DNA of 64,000 nucleotides from Choristoneura fumiferana (lineage: Eukaryota; Arthropoda; Insecta; Lepidoptera; Tortricidae): the NCBI RefSeq assembly GCF_025370935.1, contig NC_133481.1, positions 11,482,439 to 11,546,438 on the forward strand. The letters run 5' to 3'. The notes beneath the pieces are model-generated. The model was not told where the DNA came from. It worked only from the letters and a program-made list of their open reading frames with translations, and did no database searches. This document shows, piece by piece, positions 14,101 through 29,100 of the stretch (its first letter is position 1; each line of letters begins with the position of its first letter). The position numbers and the translations under genes were made by a program.

Positions 14101-17100
14101 AATAATTGTTAGTGACTTAGAATAACACTTAGTTTATTCTTATTCTATCTCACTTCCTTTATCGCAGATAGGTCACAGTAGAGTTCGACAACAGCTATCT
14201 ACTGGTATAAATTGAATGTTTACTCGTATCTTACGGAGTGGTGCGTGGTTTACAAGAGTGAGTTACGACACAACCACTGAACGAGGTAACAGAAGGCTGA
14301 TAGAGACCTCAGGAGACCCCAGAGCTGGCGCTTACCTCTCCCAGCGAATTCCTCTGACCGTACAGAGAGGTAATGCCGCCAGTGTGTTGGGGTATATGCC
14401 GCAGGAGGGCCTCTTAGATGGTGTTTTCTTTTTATAGTTAGGTATATTTATGTAGATTTTATTTATTTATTTTGTTTCCTATCATATTGTTGTATCTTGT
14501 GTTGTATTTTAAAGTATGTGTCTATTCATATTAAATATAATGACCCGGATAACTCACGTCTTAAATCGAGTTTAGCTCGACATGTTTCGGGCTAATCCGT
14601 AGCCCTTCGTCTCCGGAGCAACGCGACTCAGCGGCTGCTGCAACACGCGCACTGCGCAGCAGCAGCCGCTGAGTCGCGTTGCTCCGGAGACGAAGGGCTA
14701 CGGATTAGCCCGAAACATGTCGAGCTAAACTCGATTTAAGACGTGAGTTATCCGTGTCATTATATTTAATATGAGTGAGTCTCACGGTAGTTTCATGTTC
14801 AATATGTGTCTATTCATTTAAATAAATAAAGTGTATATAACAATAACAGAAATATAAATATCGAATAGATAAGTATTCAATAGCATCATGTTCCCCATTT
14901 TTATTATCATCAGCCGTCAGCCGAAAGACGTTCACTGCTGAACAAAGGCTGAATTTTTGTTGGGAGAGGCTACAGTAGAGAACGCGACAATGAATGACAA
15001 CTCACCTCTTGCATCCACCGGTAGCCCGCAACTTTCACAATGTCGTCAGTCCACCTAGTGGGAGGCCTGCCAACGCTTTGTCTTACGGTTCGTGGTCGCT
15101 ACTCAAGGACTTTTCTCCTCCAACGGATTTGTCCTTCGAGCGATGAGGCCCTATGGCTTCGTCAACTTGCGCTTTCCATCCGCGTATCGACGCATTTTTA
15201 TAGGTACATACATAGTATTAGTAAGAATAACTACATACGTAAATCAGCGCGGAAAGCCGCCCGCCTCCCACTTTGTAACTCGGTGTCCAATCAATATCCT
15301 TCTGATGTGTGCTAGAAACTGCATTAAAATTTTCAATTAGAAGGGTCCGCTGAGAACGTTCAGTTGTTTCAACTATACTCGGTGACCCATCCTCAATCTG
15401 GGTCATGCGGACCATCGCACAATATGCCCGCGTCATCCGTAAGTACCTATGCATACATCTTAGTTATTTTAGACGCGTGCAGCTGATATCTTCTTACGTT
15501 TTGGGTCATTAAATTACTATCATACTTTTAAATACATGCATTACTAGCTTGTGGTATTCGGTTATCGCGCGCTGTTCACTCGGGAACTGTGCATTTTTCC
15601 GGGATAATAAGTAGCCTATGTCACTTTTGGGCCCATAAACTATCTCTATGCCAAAAATCACGTCGATCCGTCGCTCCGTTACGGCGTGAAAGACGGACAA
15701 ACATACACACAAACATACGAACACACACTTTCGCATTTATAATATTATAGTATAGTATAGTATAATATGCATGTCAGATCATCATCATCATCATTCCAGC
15801 CTATATATGCGTCCCACTGCAGGGCACAGGCCTCCTTCAGAATTGAGAGCGTTTGGGTTACGTCCCACGCGGGCCCAGTACTTATTGGGAGCTTCACACA
15901 CACCACTGAATTGCTTCGCAACTTTGTCCAGGTCTCCTCACTTTTTCACAGTAAAGCTTTCGTACAAATGTAGGTATTTCGCACATGAATTTCGATAAAC
16001 TCAGAAGTGCGAGCCCGAATTTGATCCCACGATCCTCTGCTTGAGAGGCCATATAAGCCAACCACACCTATTAATGAATTTTTCACACACAGGAATATGC
16101 AGACAATCAGAGTTCTGCGAAGTCGGATCTTCGTTGCCTAACTAAGTAAGTTACGGTTAAATTCTTTAAGTTAGGTATTAACTAGTATCGTAACATGCGA
16201 ACGTAAGTGCAGCGTGACGTGTGGCTTCTCTACATGCATCATATGTATATGATGCATCATATATGATGCATGTAGAGAAGCCACATCACTACTTAGTCTA
16301 CGGTCAGCTGCAATCAAGTACGCACAACAGGGCAAGGTTAATCCACGCCTGTCAATGGATGCGTTTATATATGTAGTAGGTAGCGGCAATATTAAGATGG
16401 TAGGTTTATATATGAATCATATATATATGATGCTTACGTTATGGCAAATCTAATCACTATTTAAGAAAATTGGCTGTGTCTCTAACAAATAAGATGTATT
16501 TTGCACACCGCCTAGTGACCCTAGGTAGTTAGCATCATCCTTAGAGTTTGACCCTTAATTGACTATTGTCGCACCCTGATGTTTAGTTTATTTCAATCTA
16601 TCAAATACACATAATCTAAATCTTGATAGTAATGTTGCCATGCAACATGCAAAGGCGTAGGGATAATATGTAACGATCCACACCATCTATCCATCCCAGC
16701 CTATATACGTCCCACTGCTGGGCACAGGCCTCCTCTCAGAACAAGAGGGCTTGGGCCATAGTTCCCACGCGGGCCCAGTGCGGATTGGGAACTTCACACG
16801 CACCATTGAATTGCTTCGCAGGTTTGTGCAGGTTTCCTCACGATGTTTTCCTTCACCGCTAAGCTCGTGGTAAATTTCAATTGTAATTCCGCACATGAAT
16901 TTCGAAAAACTCAGAGGTGCAACCCGGGGTTTGAACTCACGACCCTCTGCATGAGAGGCGATATGTCAAACCACTAGGCCACCACGGCTTCACGATCCAC
17001 ACTTACCACAATAAAAGACAGCCCAGGAAGACATTATTTGCACTGACAAGGCAGCCTCTGAGTAGATATGTACGAGTACGTACGTACTCGTACATAAAGT

Positions 17101-20100
17101 ACTCTACATCGAGGCGGAAAGAGTAATCATACGTGAAATCGGCGTGTGCGGTTTGCTTTTGATATCAAGTCCGTCCATTCATTGCAACCGGCTAAATATA
17201 ATTCGGATCAAATTTACAATGGCAGTGTCTTGGTCGGATCCAAGAGCGGTCGTGACGCTCTGCGGTCACGCGTCTACAGCGTATTTATTTATAGTCCCTG
17301 TACAAACTGTTCAATCGATACGTCATCCAGTTCGAAAGGCCAGAATGATAAAATTTGTATCTCTACCTAGGGTCGAAGTCGCGAAAGATAGATACGGTTA
17401 GGTTACCTCCTAGGTTCAGAGAACTAAAATTTCTGTAGAGTTCAGTAGGTAGGTACCCTAACCAAACATTATTATAAAAAAAATTGGCTTCTACTACTAT
17501 ATATATAGTTTTGTAACTATATATATAGTATGTAGATACTTACATGCGTTATATTTTTTTAACTGTTACCAAATGATGATAAATCAGATTTTAATAAGTA
17601 TTTGTTATCTTGTTATATATGTAACTGTATATTTTATATCTTTAAACGAGCAATTCCTGTATATTTATTAATATTGGGGATCTCGTAAACAGCTCTACCA
17701 TTTCGAGCACATTTGCTATTATTATGGTGGGGGGCAGATAGGTGGGGGACAGGCGAATAATCAATCTAGCTCTGTCTTATCTCTGGGAAAACGCTTGTTT
17801 TCAAGTTGTTATATTTTTTGTATTATTTTCACATGCAGTGCATTCATCCATACTAATATTATAAATGCGAAAGTGTGTGTGTGTTTGTATGTTTGTCCGT
17901 CTTTCACGTCGAAACGGAGCGGCGGATCGACGTGATTTTAGGCATAGAGATAGTTTATGGGCCAGAGAGTGACATAGGCTACTTATTATCCCGGAAAAAC
18001 GCACAATTCCCGAGGGAGCAGCGCGCGATAACCGAATTCCACCTACCTATATACCTAGTGCAATAAGATCGGTAATTTCGATAGCTTCATCAGCGTGGTG
18101 GTATAGTGTAGGACTTGCAGTAAATCTAAATCTAGGTCGGACACGACTTAGTTTTCTTCTTTTATTTATATATTTATTTAGTTTACGTTTTTCTTTTAAA
18201 GCTTATTTCTCAAAAACACGATTCAACAAAAAGAAAAATAAAATCGACGCAAAGCTCTGTCTCCCAAGTACTTTAACCGTGTAATATAACAAACGACCTT
18301 ACTTCGGAACGATTGTCATATGAAATTAGGCAATCACGTTCCTTACCAAGTATACAAAATATAATAATAGTCGATATCATTCAATCGGAATCGAAAAACA
18401 TTACGCATTACGCACACGAACACTGCTAGGTCTCTGCGTTTGCCTACATACGTAACTCGTTATCAAGAATTGGTTACGGTCTGCCATAGGTACGTACGAT
18501 GTATTATGTTACAGCATAGTAATAAAATAATACTTACATAAATTAAATTTAGTTCCACAAATTTTATAATTTCTCAACGAAACAGCGATAAAACTTCAGT
18601 TAAATATTTCGCTTCGCTCGCTCGACTCGCTTAAATTTTTTTTTTTCAGCAAATCACGATGTGCCCGGTATAGAGCTACGAATATCGACGAATGCGTTGC
18701 TCTACGATCTGCCGTATTGTTTCAAAGTCAAAGTCAAAGTCAACTTATGAATGTCAAAAAAATCTACCACCGGTTCGGAAAAGCCTCTGCTGAGAAGAAT
18801 CCGGCAAGAAACTCAACGAGGTATATATTTTTTTAAACAGATTTACAATATTATTAAATGATATGTATACATCACAAGTATTTAACACAACTTTATTTTT
18901 AACACAGTAGCACATCGTGATATGCCTGCCCAACTTTTAGGCATCTGGCGGATTTTACGATCGGCCGACATCGGTATTACGCAGCGCCTATGGAGCGATT
19001 TTCCGGTTTTTTTTTTGTCGTCTGAGGTCGACCGTGGCATTCAAAAACTTTATCGTAGGTATCTAACGAGCCATGGAGGAGGATTCCTCAGTTAATCAAT
19101 CGCTTAAACCATCGCAATTACGAGATTAAAGCTCCAAGAGCCAAAGACTGTTTGGCGTCATACTTAAAGTTTTTCTTCATCATCATCAGCTAGAAGACCA
19201 GTGTAAAACAAAGACTATCCCTCCTTAGAATACCACAACAAACGACAACTTAGTGTCGTCAGCCCACCTAAGATGACTTGACGCTTTGTCTTCCGGTTCA
19301 TAGTGGCCACTCAAGACCGTTACGAAGGTCAAATTAACACTTCGCATATGGACCTTCTCTCATTGTCATTTTTCCAGCAAGTTATAAGCGCCCGGTTTAC
19401 AGGCGTAAGAAAAATCGTGCAAGTCGCGTTACGAGTACATTGCGAAGCAACGAAGCCTACAAGTTTGTAGTGGTCATACGAGTGCCGCAATGTAATGCAA
19501 CGTGCACGATTTTTCTTGCAGATCTGAATTGGGCTTAACACTGAGCTTTTTCGTTCCAGGGTAAATAAAAGAGTCTTATAGTAGATTGTTCAACAAGGGA
19601 CTAAAACAAGCCATAATGACATGAGATGTTTAGCCCGAGCACAGCAGAGCGATATGGTTTTTAGTCTCGCGTTAAACACTACTTTACACTGAATATGCGA
19701 GGGAAAAAACAACGTTCTGTTCTAAATTACAATATTACTTTCTTAAAAACGTACCTACGCTCAATACGATTCATGGATATCTGTTCAAAATTCAAATAGT
19801 AAAAAATTAGTTACGCGGTTTTTTCCTTTTTTTGTAAAGTGACGCTGCTTGCGTATTAAGCCAACAGTTTCAACATTAAACTATTTTAAAACTAATTGGA
19901 CTGTGTACCTACAATAAAATGAATTCATCCTTTATATAATTGAATAGGTTTATATTAGTAATCATTCATTGTCTATACACATGAACTGAACATGGCGACA
20001 ATCCTCCATTCACAAACACCGTGATTGGCTGGTTAGGAGTTTCTAACCTAAATAAAAAAAAACCCTAGAGATTAATGAGGAGCTTTAGCCCCGATGTCCC

Positions 20101-23100
20101 GATATGCAGAGGCTAAAAATCTTCGTTCAGACCACCAGTGTGTGGGTAGATAACTTATAGACAACGTTAGATTTTCCAATGCATAATGTCTTTGCATTCA
20201 TAAATATGGCATGCCACGTAGTCAGATCACTTGAGCCGTACCGCTACGAATCGAAGCCTCTTCTTTAATTCATGTCGCCTGGCAAAAGGATATGTCGAGT
20301 CGATCCCTAAATAATTTAAGTTTGTTTTCCCGGTAACTTGATAACGTTCTGTATTTCTCCTGCGAACGTGACATCATTGATCGTATTTTTACGACTGAAT
20401 GTACATCTGGTTTTCTTTCGGTTACAGCCGTCTTAATTAAATAAGAAAAGAGACCGCTCTTCAGCAGTACCAGTAAGACCAGAAATTGCTTACCTCATAA
20501 GTACATATTTGTCTACATTTGCCCTTCTTTCTGTATTTTTGTGCGGTAATAATAAAATGCATTACTCACCTAATACGTGGTTTTGCAATCGAATGAATGT
20601 GTGAACATAAAAAATATAGTTTTATATACGCTGTAGCTAAGTATGAGTGTGAAGTCTGTCCTTTGATTACAGAGTGCAACGCCTAGGCTATGCTTAACCA
20701 CCTTGAATTTGTTATCACAAAGGTTATTATCCTTGTAGAAGTCCTTTTATGCGTCCGCACACTATTAACATGTAGTCTTTAAAAGGAGTTTATAGATTAC
20801 ACCATAGTAATACGATGTTGATTAGCAGAGAGCGGAATTTTCATGGCATTTTTGACCTGTCATAGTGACTTCTCACTTATCGACTTTACCTAAATGATGT
20901 CGATATTGCTTTAAATTAGATGGTCGTAAACTTATCATGTTATGTAGACCGGTCATTTTTTGCATACAAGTGCATAATTTGACTGTAAATGAAGTAGTTT
21001 AAAACTTTTTTTGTACATGAAATTGAAAAAAAAGACTGAACTTAAATTATTAAATTAGAAATTGTTATCCATTCATTGTTCATTGCATGTATATCTATTT
21101 CACATTTTCTGCTCGAAAGTTACTTAATTAGATTAGATTAGATTAGTTTAGATTTATTTATTACCCAATGAAAAAATACATTATAAATACATGTCAGGTA
21201 ATTATAAGAAATTCACAAAAGGATCGTCAAATTGTATACAAAAATAATAATAATAATAGGTATATGATATTGGTACATTACAATACATTGTTAGCCAAAA
21301 TAAAATTGGAATTAAATTTAAAAATAGTAATAATAATAATAATAATCAAGGGTAAAACATGGACAAAAAGTTAAAATTAGGTACAATTGGAAGAGATCGC
21401 TCTTTAACTTAAGGCCGCCTATTGTTTACCTCTACTTTTAATCTTCTTTAGTTCCTATACCTACCTACCTACCATATCTTATCTTTGTGTATCGATATAT
21501 AGATGTATATCGGAAGTTGATAAGTGAAAAGTTACTATTACTTACAGGTCAAAAAATGCCATGAAAATTCCGCTTCCGCTTCGAGTTTCGTAGTAGCCCT
21601 GCTGGGGTAGAGCAAGAGGAGTGGTCGCTCTAGGCGCCAATGGCAAGGCCCGCCAGTTTCGTAGTAGCCCTGCTGGGGTAGAGCAAGAGGAGTGGTCGCT
21701 CTGGGCGCCAATGGCAAGGACCGCCAGTTTCGTAGTAGCCCTGCTGGGGTAGAGCAAGAGGAGTGGTCGCTCTGGGCGCCAATGGCAAGGACCGCCAGTT
21801 TCGTAGTAGCCCTGCTGGGGTAGAGCAGGAGGAGTGGTCGCTCTAGGCGCCAATGGCAAGGACCGCCAGTTTCGTAGTAGCCCTGCTGGGGTAGAGCAGA
21901 GGAGTGGTCGCTCTAGGCGCCAATGGCAAGGACCGCCAGTTTCGTAGTAGCCCTGCTGGGGTAGAGCAAGAGGAGTGGTCGCTCTAGGCGCCAATGGCAA
22001 GGACCGCCAGTTTCGTAGTAGCCCTGCTGGGGTAGAGCAAGAGGAGTGGTCGCTCTAGGCGCCAATGGCAAGGACCGCCAGTTTCGTAGTAGCCCTGCTG
22101 GGGTAGAGCAAGAGGAGTGGTCGCTCTAGGCGCCAATGGCAAGGACCGCCAGTTTCGTAGTAGCCCTGCTGGGGTAGAGCAAGAGGAGTGGTCGCTCTAG
22201 GCGCCAATGGCAAGGACCGCCAGTTTCGTAGTAGCCCTGCTGGGGTAGAGCAAGAGGAGGTGGTCGCTCTAGGCGCCAATGGCAAGGACCGCCAGTTTCG
22301 TAGTAGCCCTGCTGGGGTAGAGCAAGAGGAGTGGTCGCTCTAGGCGCCAATGGCAAGGACCGCCAGTTTCGTAGTAGCCCTGCTGGGGTAGAGCAAGAGG
22401 AGTGGTCGCTCTAGGCGCCAATGGCAAGGACCGCCAGTTTCGTAGTAGCCCTGCTGGGGTAGAGCAAGAGGAGTGGTCGCTCTAGGCGCCAATGGCAAGG
22501 ACCGCCAGTTTCGTAGTAGCCCTGCGGGGTAGAGCAAGAGGAGTGGTCGCTCTAGGCGCCAATGGCAAGGACCGCCAGTTTCGTAGTAGCCCTGCTGGGG
22601 TAGAGCAAGGAGGAGTGGTCGCTCTAGGCGCCAATGGCAAGGACCGCCAGTTTCGTAGTAGCTCTGCTGGGGTAGAGCAGGAGGAGTGGTCGCTCTAGGC
22701 GCCAATGGCAAGGACCGCCAGTTTCGTAGTAGCCCTGCTGGGGTAGAGCAAGAGGAGTGGTCGCTCTAGGCGCCAATGGCAAGGACCGCCAGTTTCGTAG
22801 TAGCCCTGCTGGGGTAGAGCAGGAGGAGTGGTCGCTCTAGGCGCCAATGGCAAGGACCGCCAGTTTCGTAGTAGCCCTGCTGGGGTAGAGCAGGAGGAGT
22901 GGTCGCTCTAGGCGCCAATGGCAAGGACCGCCAGTTTCNNNNNNNNNNNNNNNNNNNNNNNNNNNNNNNNNNNNNNNNNNNNNNNNNNNNNNNNNNNNNN
23001 NNNNNNNNNNNNNNNNNNNNNNNNNNNNNNNNNNNNNNACATAACTGATTATAAGAATTTGTATGAAATCGGCAAGGTAATAAGATAGTAATAATTATAA

Positions 23101-26100
23101 AAAATAAAATTCTAAGCATTCATGTGAATGGAAACAATAAATTAGACTGTTCTCCTCAAGGATCGTCAGACTGAAAACACATTGAAATGTATATAAAGAA
23201 TAATGGCGAAAAGTTAGGGATATGTAAAGATTAATACATTAATCATTAATACATTATTTAATGTGTGTTTTGCTTTGCCATTAGTAATTGGCAAAGAAAG
23301 CGCTCCTGCCTATTAGAAATATTAGTCGCCTTTTGCAACTCCACGGGTAGACAATTATTATACCCTTAATTTGACAAAATAAAAAAAGTTTGTGAACAAA
23401 AAGCAGCCTTAAATGTTGTCAAATCCATACTAATATTATAAAATGCGAAGTGTGTGTGTGTTTGTATGTTTGTGTGTATGTTTGTCCGTCAATCACTCGA
23501 AACGGAGCGACGGATCGACGTGATTTTTTGGCATAGATTTAGTTTATGGCCAGAAAGTGACAAGGCTACTTTTTATCCCGGAAAATGCACAGTTCCTGGT
23601 GAACAGCGCGCGATAACCGAATTCCACGCGGGCGGAGCCGCGGGCAAAAAGCTAGTATACTCGTACTTATATACCGTACACTGCCAAATTAAGGGACATG
23701 CCGTATATTACTAACTGTGTCTTATTATTATTATCATTGTTACCTTAAATTTATTTACTGTATAATAACTAAATGTTTGTTTCAGATTTTGAATCATCCT
23801 ATTCCTTCTTCGCTGTCTTGAACGAACAACGCAACACTTAAGTTTGCTTATTAAGTACCAAGTAGTTTTCAGAACGTAACCTACATAGTAGAGATGATCC
23901 ACTCTTAATTAGTATATAATATGTATGTAAAACTCTTTGTACAAAAGACTCATAAAAATGTACCTAATATTAATTAGGTACTCGTAAAATGTTATCGTTA
24001 ATAGTTAGAAATAAATATGCGATTCAAAATTAAAATTAAGTATTTTTCACGTGGACTCTTTCTTTGTGGATTATTTCTTTAAATAATTGTTAGTGAGTTA
24101 GAATAACACACTTAGTTTATTTTATTCTATCTCACTTCCTTTATCGCAGATAGGTCACAGTAGAGTTCGACAACAGCTATCTACTGGTATAAAATTGAAT
24201 GTTTACTCGTATCTTACGGAGTGGTGCGTGGTTTACAAGAGTGAGTTACGCCACAACCACTGAACGAGGTAACAATAACAGAAGGCTGATAGAGACCTCA
24301 GAGACCCAGAGCTGGCGCTTACCTCTCCAGCGAATTCCTCTGACCGTACAGAGAGGTAATGCCGCCAGTGTGTTGGGGTATATGCCGCAGGAGGGCCTCT
24401 TAGATCGGTGTTTTCTTTTGTATAGTTTTAGGTATATTTATGTAGATTTTATTTATTTATTTGTTTCCTTCATATTTTTTTATCTCTCGTGTTGTGTTTG
24501 ATGTTAAAATATGTGTCTATTCATTTAAATAAATTAAAGTTGTATATAACACTAACAGAATATAAATATCGAATAGATAAGTATTCAATAGCATCATGTT
24601 CCCGATTTTTATTATCATCAGCCGTCAGCCGAAAGACGTTCACTGCTGAACAAAGGCTGATTTTTTGTTGGAGAGGCTACAGTAGAGACACGCGACAATG
24701 AATGACAACTCACCTCTTGCATCCACCGGTAGCTCGACTTTCACAATGTCGTCAGTCCACCTAGTGGGAGCCTGCCAACGCTTTGTTTACGGTTCGTGGT
24801 CGCTACTCAAGGACTTTTCTCCTCCAACGGATTTGTCCTTCGAGCGATGAGGCCCCTATGGCTTCGTCACTTGCGCTTTTCATCCGCGTATCGACGCATT
24901 TTTTATAGATACATAGTATTAGTAAGATAACTACATACGTAAATCAGCGCGGAAAGCCGCCGCCTCCCACTTTGTAACTCGTGTTCCAATCAATATCCTT
25001 CTGATATGTGTGCTAGAAACTGCATTAAAATTTTCAATTAGAAGGGTCCGCTGAGAACGTTCCAGTTGTTTCAACTATACTCGGTGGACCCATCCTCAAT
25101 CTGGGTCATGCGGACCATCGCACAATATGCCCCGCGTCATCCGTAGGTACCTATGCATACATTTAGTTATTTTAGACGCGTGCAGCTGATATCTTCTTAC
25201 GTTCTGGGTCATTAAATTACTATCATACCTTTTAAATACATGCCATTACTAGCTCTGTGGTATTCGGTTATCGCGCGCTGTTCACTCGGGAACTATGCAT
25301 TTTTCCGGGATATAAGTAGCCTATGTCACTTTTGGGCCATAAAACTATCTCTATGCCAAAAATCACGTCGATCCGTCGCTCCGTTACGGCGTGAAGACGG
25401 ACAACATACACACAAACATACGAACAACACTTTCGCATTTATAATATTATAGATAGTATATAGTATAATATGCATGTCAGATCATCATTTCATTTCCAGC
25501 CTATATATGCGTCCCACTGCAGGGCACAGGCCTCCTTCAGAATTGAGTGCGTTTGGGTTACGTCCCACGCGGGCCCAGTACTTATTGGGAGCTTCACACA
25601 CACCTCTGAATTGCTTCGCAACTTTGTCCAGGTCTCCTCACTTTTTCACAGTAAAGCTTTCGTACAAATGTAGGTATTTCGCACATGAATTTCGATAAAC
25701 TCAGAAGTGCGAGCCCGAATTTGATCCCACGATCCTCTGCTTGAGAGGCCATATGATAAGCCAAACCAATAGGCCACCACACCTATTAATGAATTTTTCA
25801 CACACAGGAATATGCAGACAATCAGAGTTCTGCGAAGTCGGATCTTCGTTGCCTAACTAAGTAAGTTACGGTTAAATTCTTTAAGTTAGGTATTAACTAG
25901 TATCGTAACATGCGAACGTAAGTGCAGCGTGACGTGTGGCTTCTCTACATGCATCATATGTATATGATGCATCATATATGATGCATGTAGAGAAGCCACA
26001 TCACTACTTAGTCTACGGTCAGCTGCAATCAAGTACGCACAACAGGGCAAGGTTAATCCACGCCTGTCAATGGATGCGTTTATATATGTAGTAGGTAGCG

Positions 26101-29100
26101 GCAATATTAAGATGGTAGGTTTATATATGAATCATATATATATGATGCTTACGTTATGGCAAATCTAATCACTATTTAAGAAAATTGGCTGTGTCTCTAA
26201 CAAATAAGATGTATTTTGCACACCGCCTAGCGACCCTAGGTAGTTAGCATCATCCTTAGAGTTTGACCCTTAATTGGCTATTGTCGCACCCTGATGTTTA
26301 GTTTATTTCAATCTATCAAATACACATAATCTAAATCTTGATAGTAATGTTGCCATGCAACATGCAAAGGCGTAGGGATAATATGTAACGATCCACACCA
26401 TCTATCCATCCCAGCCTATATACGTCCCACTGCTGGGCACAGGCCTCCTCTCAGAACAAGAGGGCTTGGGCCATAGTTCCCACGCGGGCCCAGTGCGGAT
26501 TGGGAACTTCACACGCACCATTGAATTGCTTCGCAGGTTTGTGCAGGTTTCCTCACGATGTTTTCCTTCACCGCTAAGCTCGTGGTAAATTTCAATTGTA
26601 ATTCCGCACATGAATTTCGAAAAACTCAGAGGTGCAACCCGGGGTTTGAACTCACGACCCTCTGCATGAGAGGCGATATGTCAAACCACTAGGCCACCAC
26701 GGCTTCACGATCCACACTTACCACAATAAAGACAGCCCAGGAAGACATTATTTGCACTGACAAGGCAGCCTCTGAGTAGATATGTACGAGTACGTACGTA
26801 CGTACTCGTACATAAAGTACTCAATATCGAGGCGGAAAGAGTAATCATACGTGAAATCGGCGTGTGCGGTTTGCTTTTGATATCAAGTCCGTCCATTCAT
26901 TGCAACCGGCTAAATATAATTCGGATCAAATTTACAATGGCAGTGTCTTGGTCGGATCCAAGAGCGGTCGTGACGCTCTGCGGTCACGCGTCTACAGCGT
27001 ATTTATTTATAGTCCCTGTACAAACTGTTCAATCGATACGTCATCCAGTTCGAAAGGCCAGAATGATAAAATTTGTATCTCTACCTAGGGTCGAAGTCGC
27101 GAAAGATAGATACGGTTAGGTTACCTCCTAGGTTCAGAGAACTAAAATTTCTGTAGAGTTCAGTAGGTAGGTACCCTAACCAAACATTATTATAAAAAAA
27201 AAATTGGCTACTATGTTTTGTAACTATATATATAGTATGTAGATACTTACATGCGTTATATTTTTTTAACTGTTACCAAATGATGATAAATCAGATTTTA
27301 ATAAGTATTTGTTATCTTGTTATATATGTAACTGTATATTTTATATCTTTAAACGAGCAATTCCTGTATATTTATTAATATTGGGGATCTCGTAAACAGC
27401 TCTACCATTTCGAGCACATTTGCTATTATTATGGTGGGGGGCAGATAGGTGGGGGACAGGCGAATAATCAATCTAGCTCTGTCTTATCTCTGGGAAAACG
27501 CTTGTTTTCAAGTTGTTATATTTTTTGTATTATTTTCACATGCAGTGCATTCATCCATACTAATATTATAAATGCGAAAGTGTGTGTGTGTTTGTATGTT
27601 TGTCGTCTTTCACGTCGAGGAGCGGCGGATCGACGTGATTTTGGGCATAGAGATAGTTTATGGGCCAGAGAGTGACATAGGCTACTTATTATCCCGGAAA
27701 AACGCACAATTCTCGAGGGAGCAGCGCGCGATAACCGAATTCCACCTACCTATATACCTAGTGCAATAAGATCGGTAATTTCGATAGCTTCATCAGCGTG
27801 GTGGTATAGTGTTGGACTTGCAGTAAATCTAAATCTAGGTCGGACACGACTTAGTTTTCTTCTTTTATTTATATATTTATTTAGTTTACGTTTTTCTTTT
27901 AAAGCTTATTTCTCAAAAACACGATTCAACAAAAAGAAAAATAAAATCGACGCAAAGCTCTGTCTCCCAAGTACTTTAACCGTGTAATATAACAAACGAC
28001 CTTACTTCGGAACGATTGTCATATGAAATTAGGCAATCACGTTCCTTACCAAGTATACAAAATATAATAATAGTCGATATCATTCAATCGGAATCGAAAA
28101 ACATTACGCATTACGCACACGAACACTGCTAGGTCTCTGCGTTTGCCTACATACGTAACTCGTTATCAAGAATTGGTTACGGTCTGCCATACGAACGATA
28201 TGTATTATGTTACAGCATTGTAATAAAATAATACTTACATAAATTAAATTTAGTTCCACAAATTTTATAATTTCTCAACGAAACAGCGATAAAACTTCAG
28301 TTAAATATTTCGCTTCGCTCGCTCGACTCGCTCACCGTACCTAAATATTTTTTTTTCAGCATATCACGATGTGCCCGGTATAGAGCTACGAATATCGACG
28401 AATGCGTTGCTCTACGATCTGCCGTATTGTTTCAAAGTCAAAGTCAAAGTCAACTTATGAATGTCAAAAAAATCTACCACCGGTTCGGAAAAGCCTCTGC
28501 TGAGAAGAATCCGGCAAGAAACTCAACGAGGTATATATTTTTTTAAACAGATTTACAATATTATTAAATGATATGTATACATCACAAGTATTTAACACAA
28601 CTTTATTTTTAACACAGTAGCACATCGTGATATGCCTGCCCAACTTTTAGGCATATCACGATCTGGCGGATTTTACGATCGGCCGCCAACATCGGTATTA
28701 CGCAGCGCCTATGGAGCGATTTTCCGATTTTTTTTTGTCGTCTGAGGTCGACCGTGACGTTCAAAAACTTTATCGTAGGTATCTAACGACCCATAGAGGA
28801 GAATTACTCAGTTTATCAATCGCTTAAACCATCGAAATTACGAGATTAAAGCTCCAAGAGCCCTAGACTGTTTGACGTCATACTTAAAGTTTTTCTTCAT
28901 CATCATCAGCTAGAAGACCAGTGTAAAACAAAGACTATCCTCCTTAGAATACCACAACAAACGACAACTTAGTGTCGTCAGTCCACCTAAGATGACTTGA
29001 CGCTTTGTCTTCCGGTTCATGGTGGCCACTCAAGACCGTTACGAACTTACGAAGGTCAAACACTTCGCATATGGACCTTCTCTCATTGCAATTTTTCAGC

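Larger units (their letters stand above)
13059..22938. repeat. duplicated block, left copy (block A)
   Basis: From 13059 ('acataactgattataagaa') this sequence repeats, nearly base for base, from 23039 onward. It begins in OR intron 8, includes the last OR exon and the repeats listed below, and ends inside the 71-bp array exactly at the N gap. It differs from the right copy by a 288-bp hairpin insertion, small indels and array length. Confidence 0.93.

Noticed and set aside
15040..15454. Overlapping small frames in and near the retroelement fragment
   Set aside because: They fall in dispersed repeat sequence on both strands and are disrupted in block B.
22492..22698. Plus-strand open frame in the same array
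   Set aside because: Same cause; unit indels open the frame by chance.
21542..22711. Long minus-strand open frames with 71-residue periodicity in the tandem arrays
   Set aside because: They follow from a 71-bp GC-rich unit read through all registers. Frames begin at TTG, not ATG, one register has a stop in most units, and there is no splice or promoter context.
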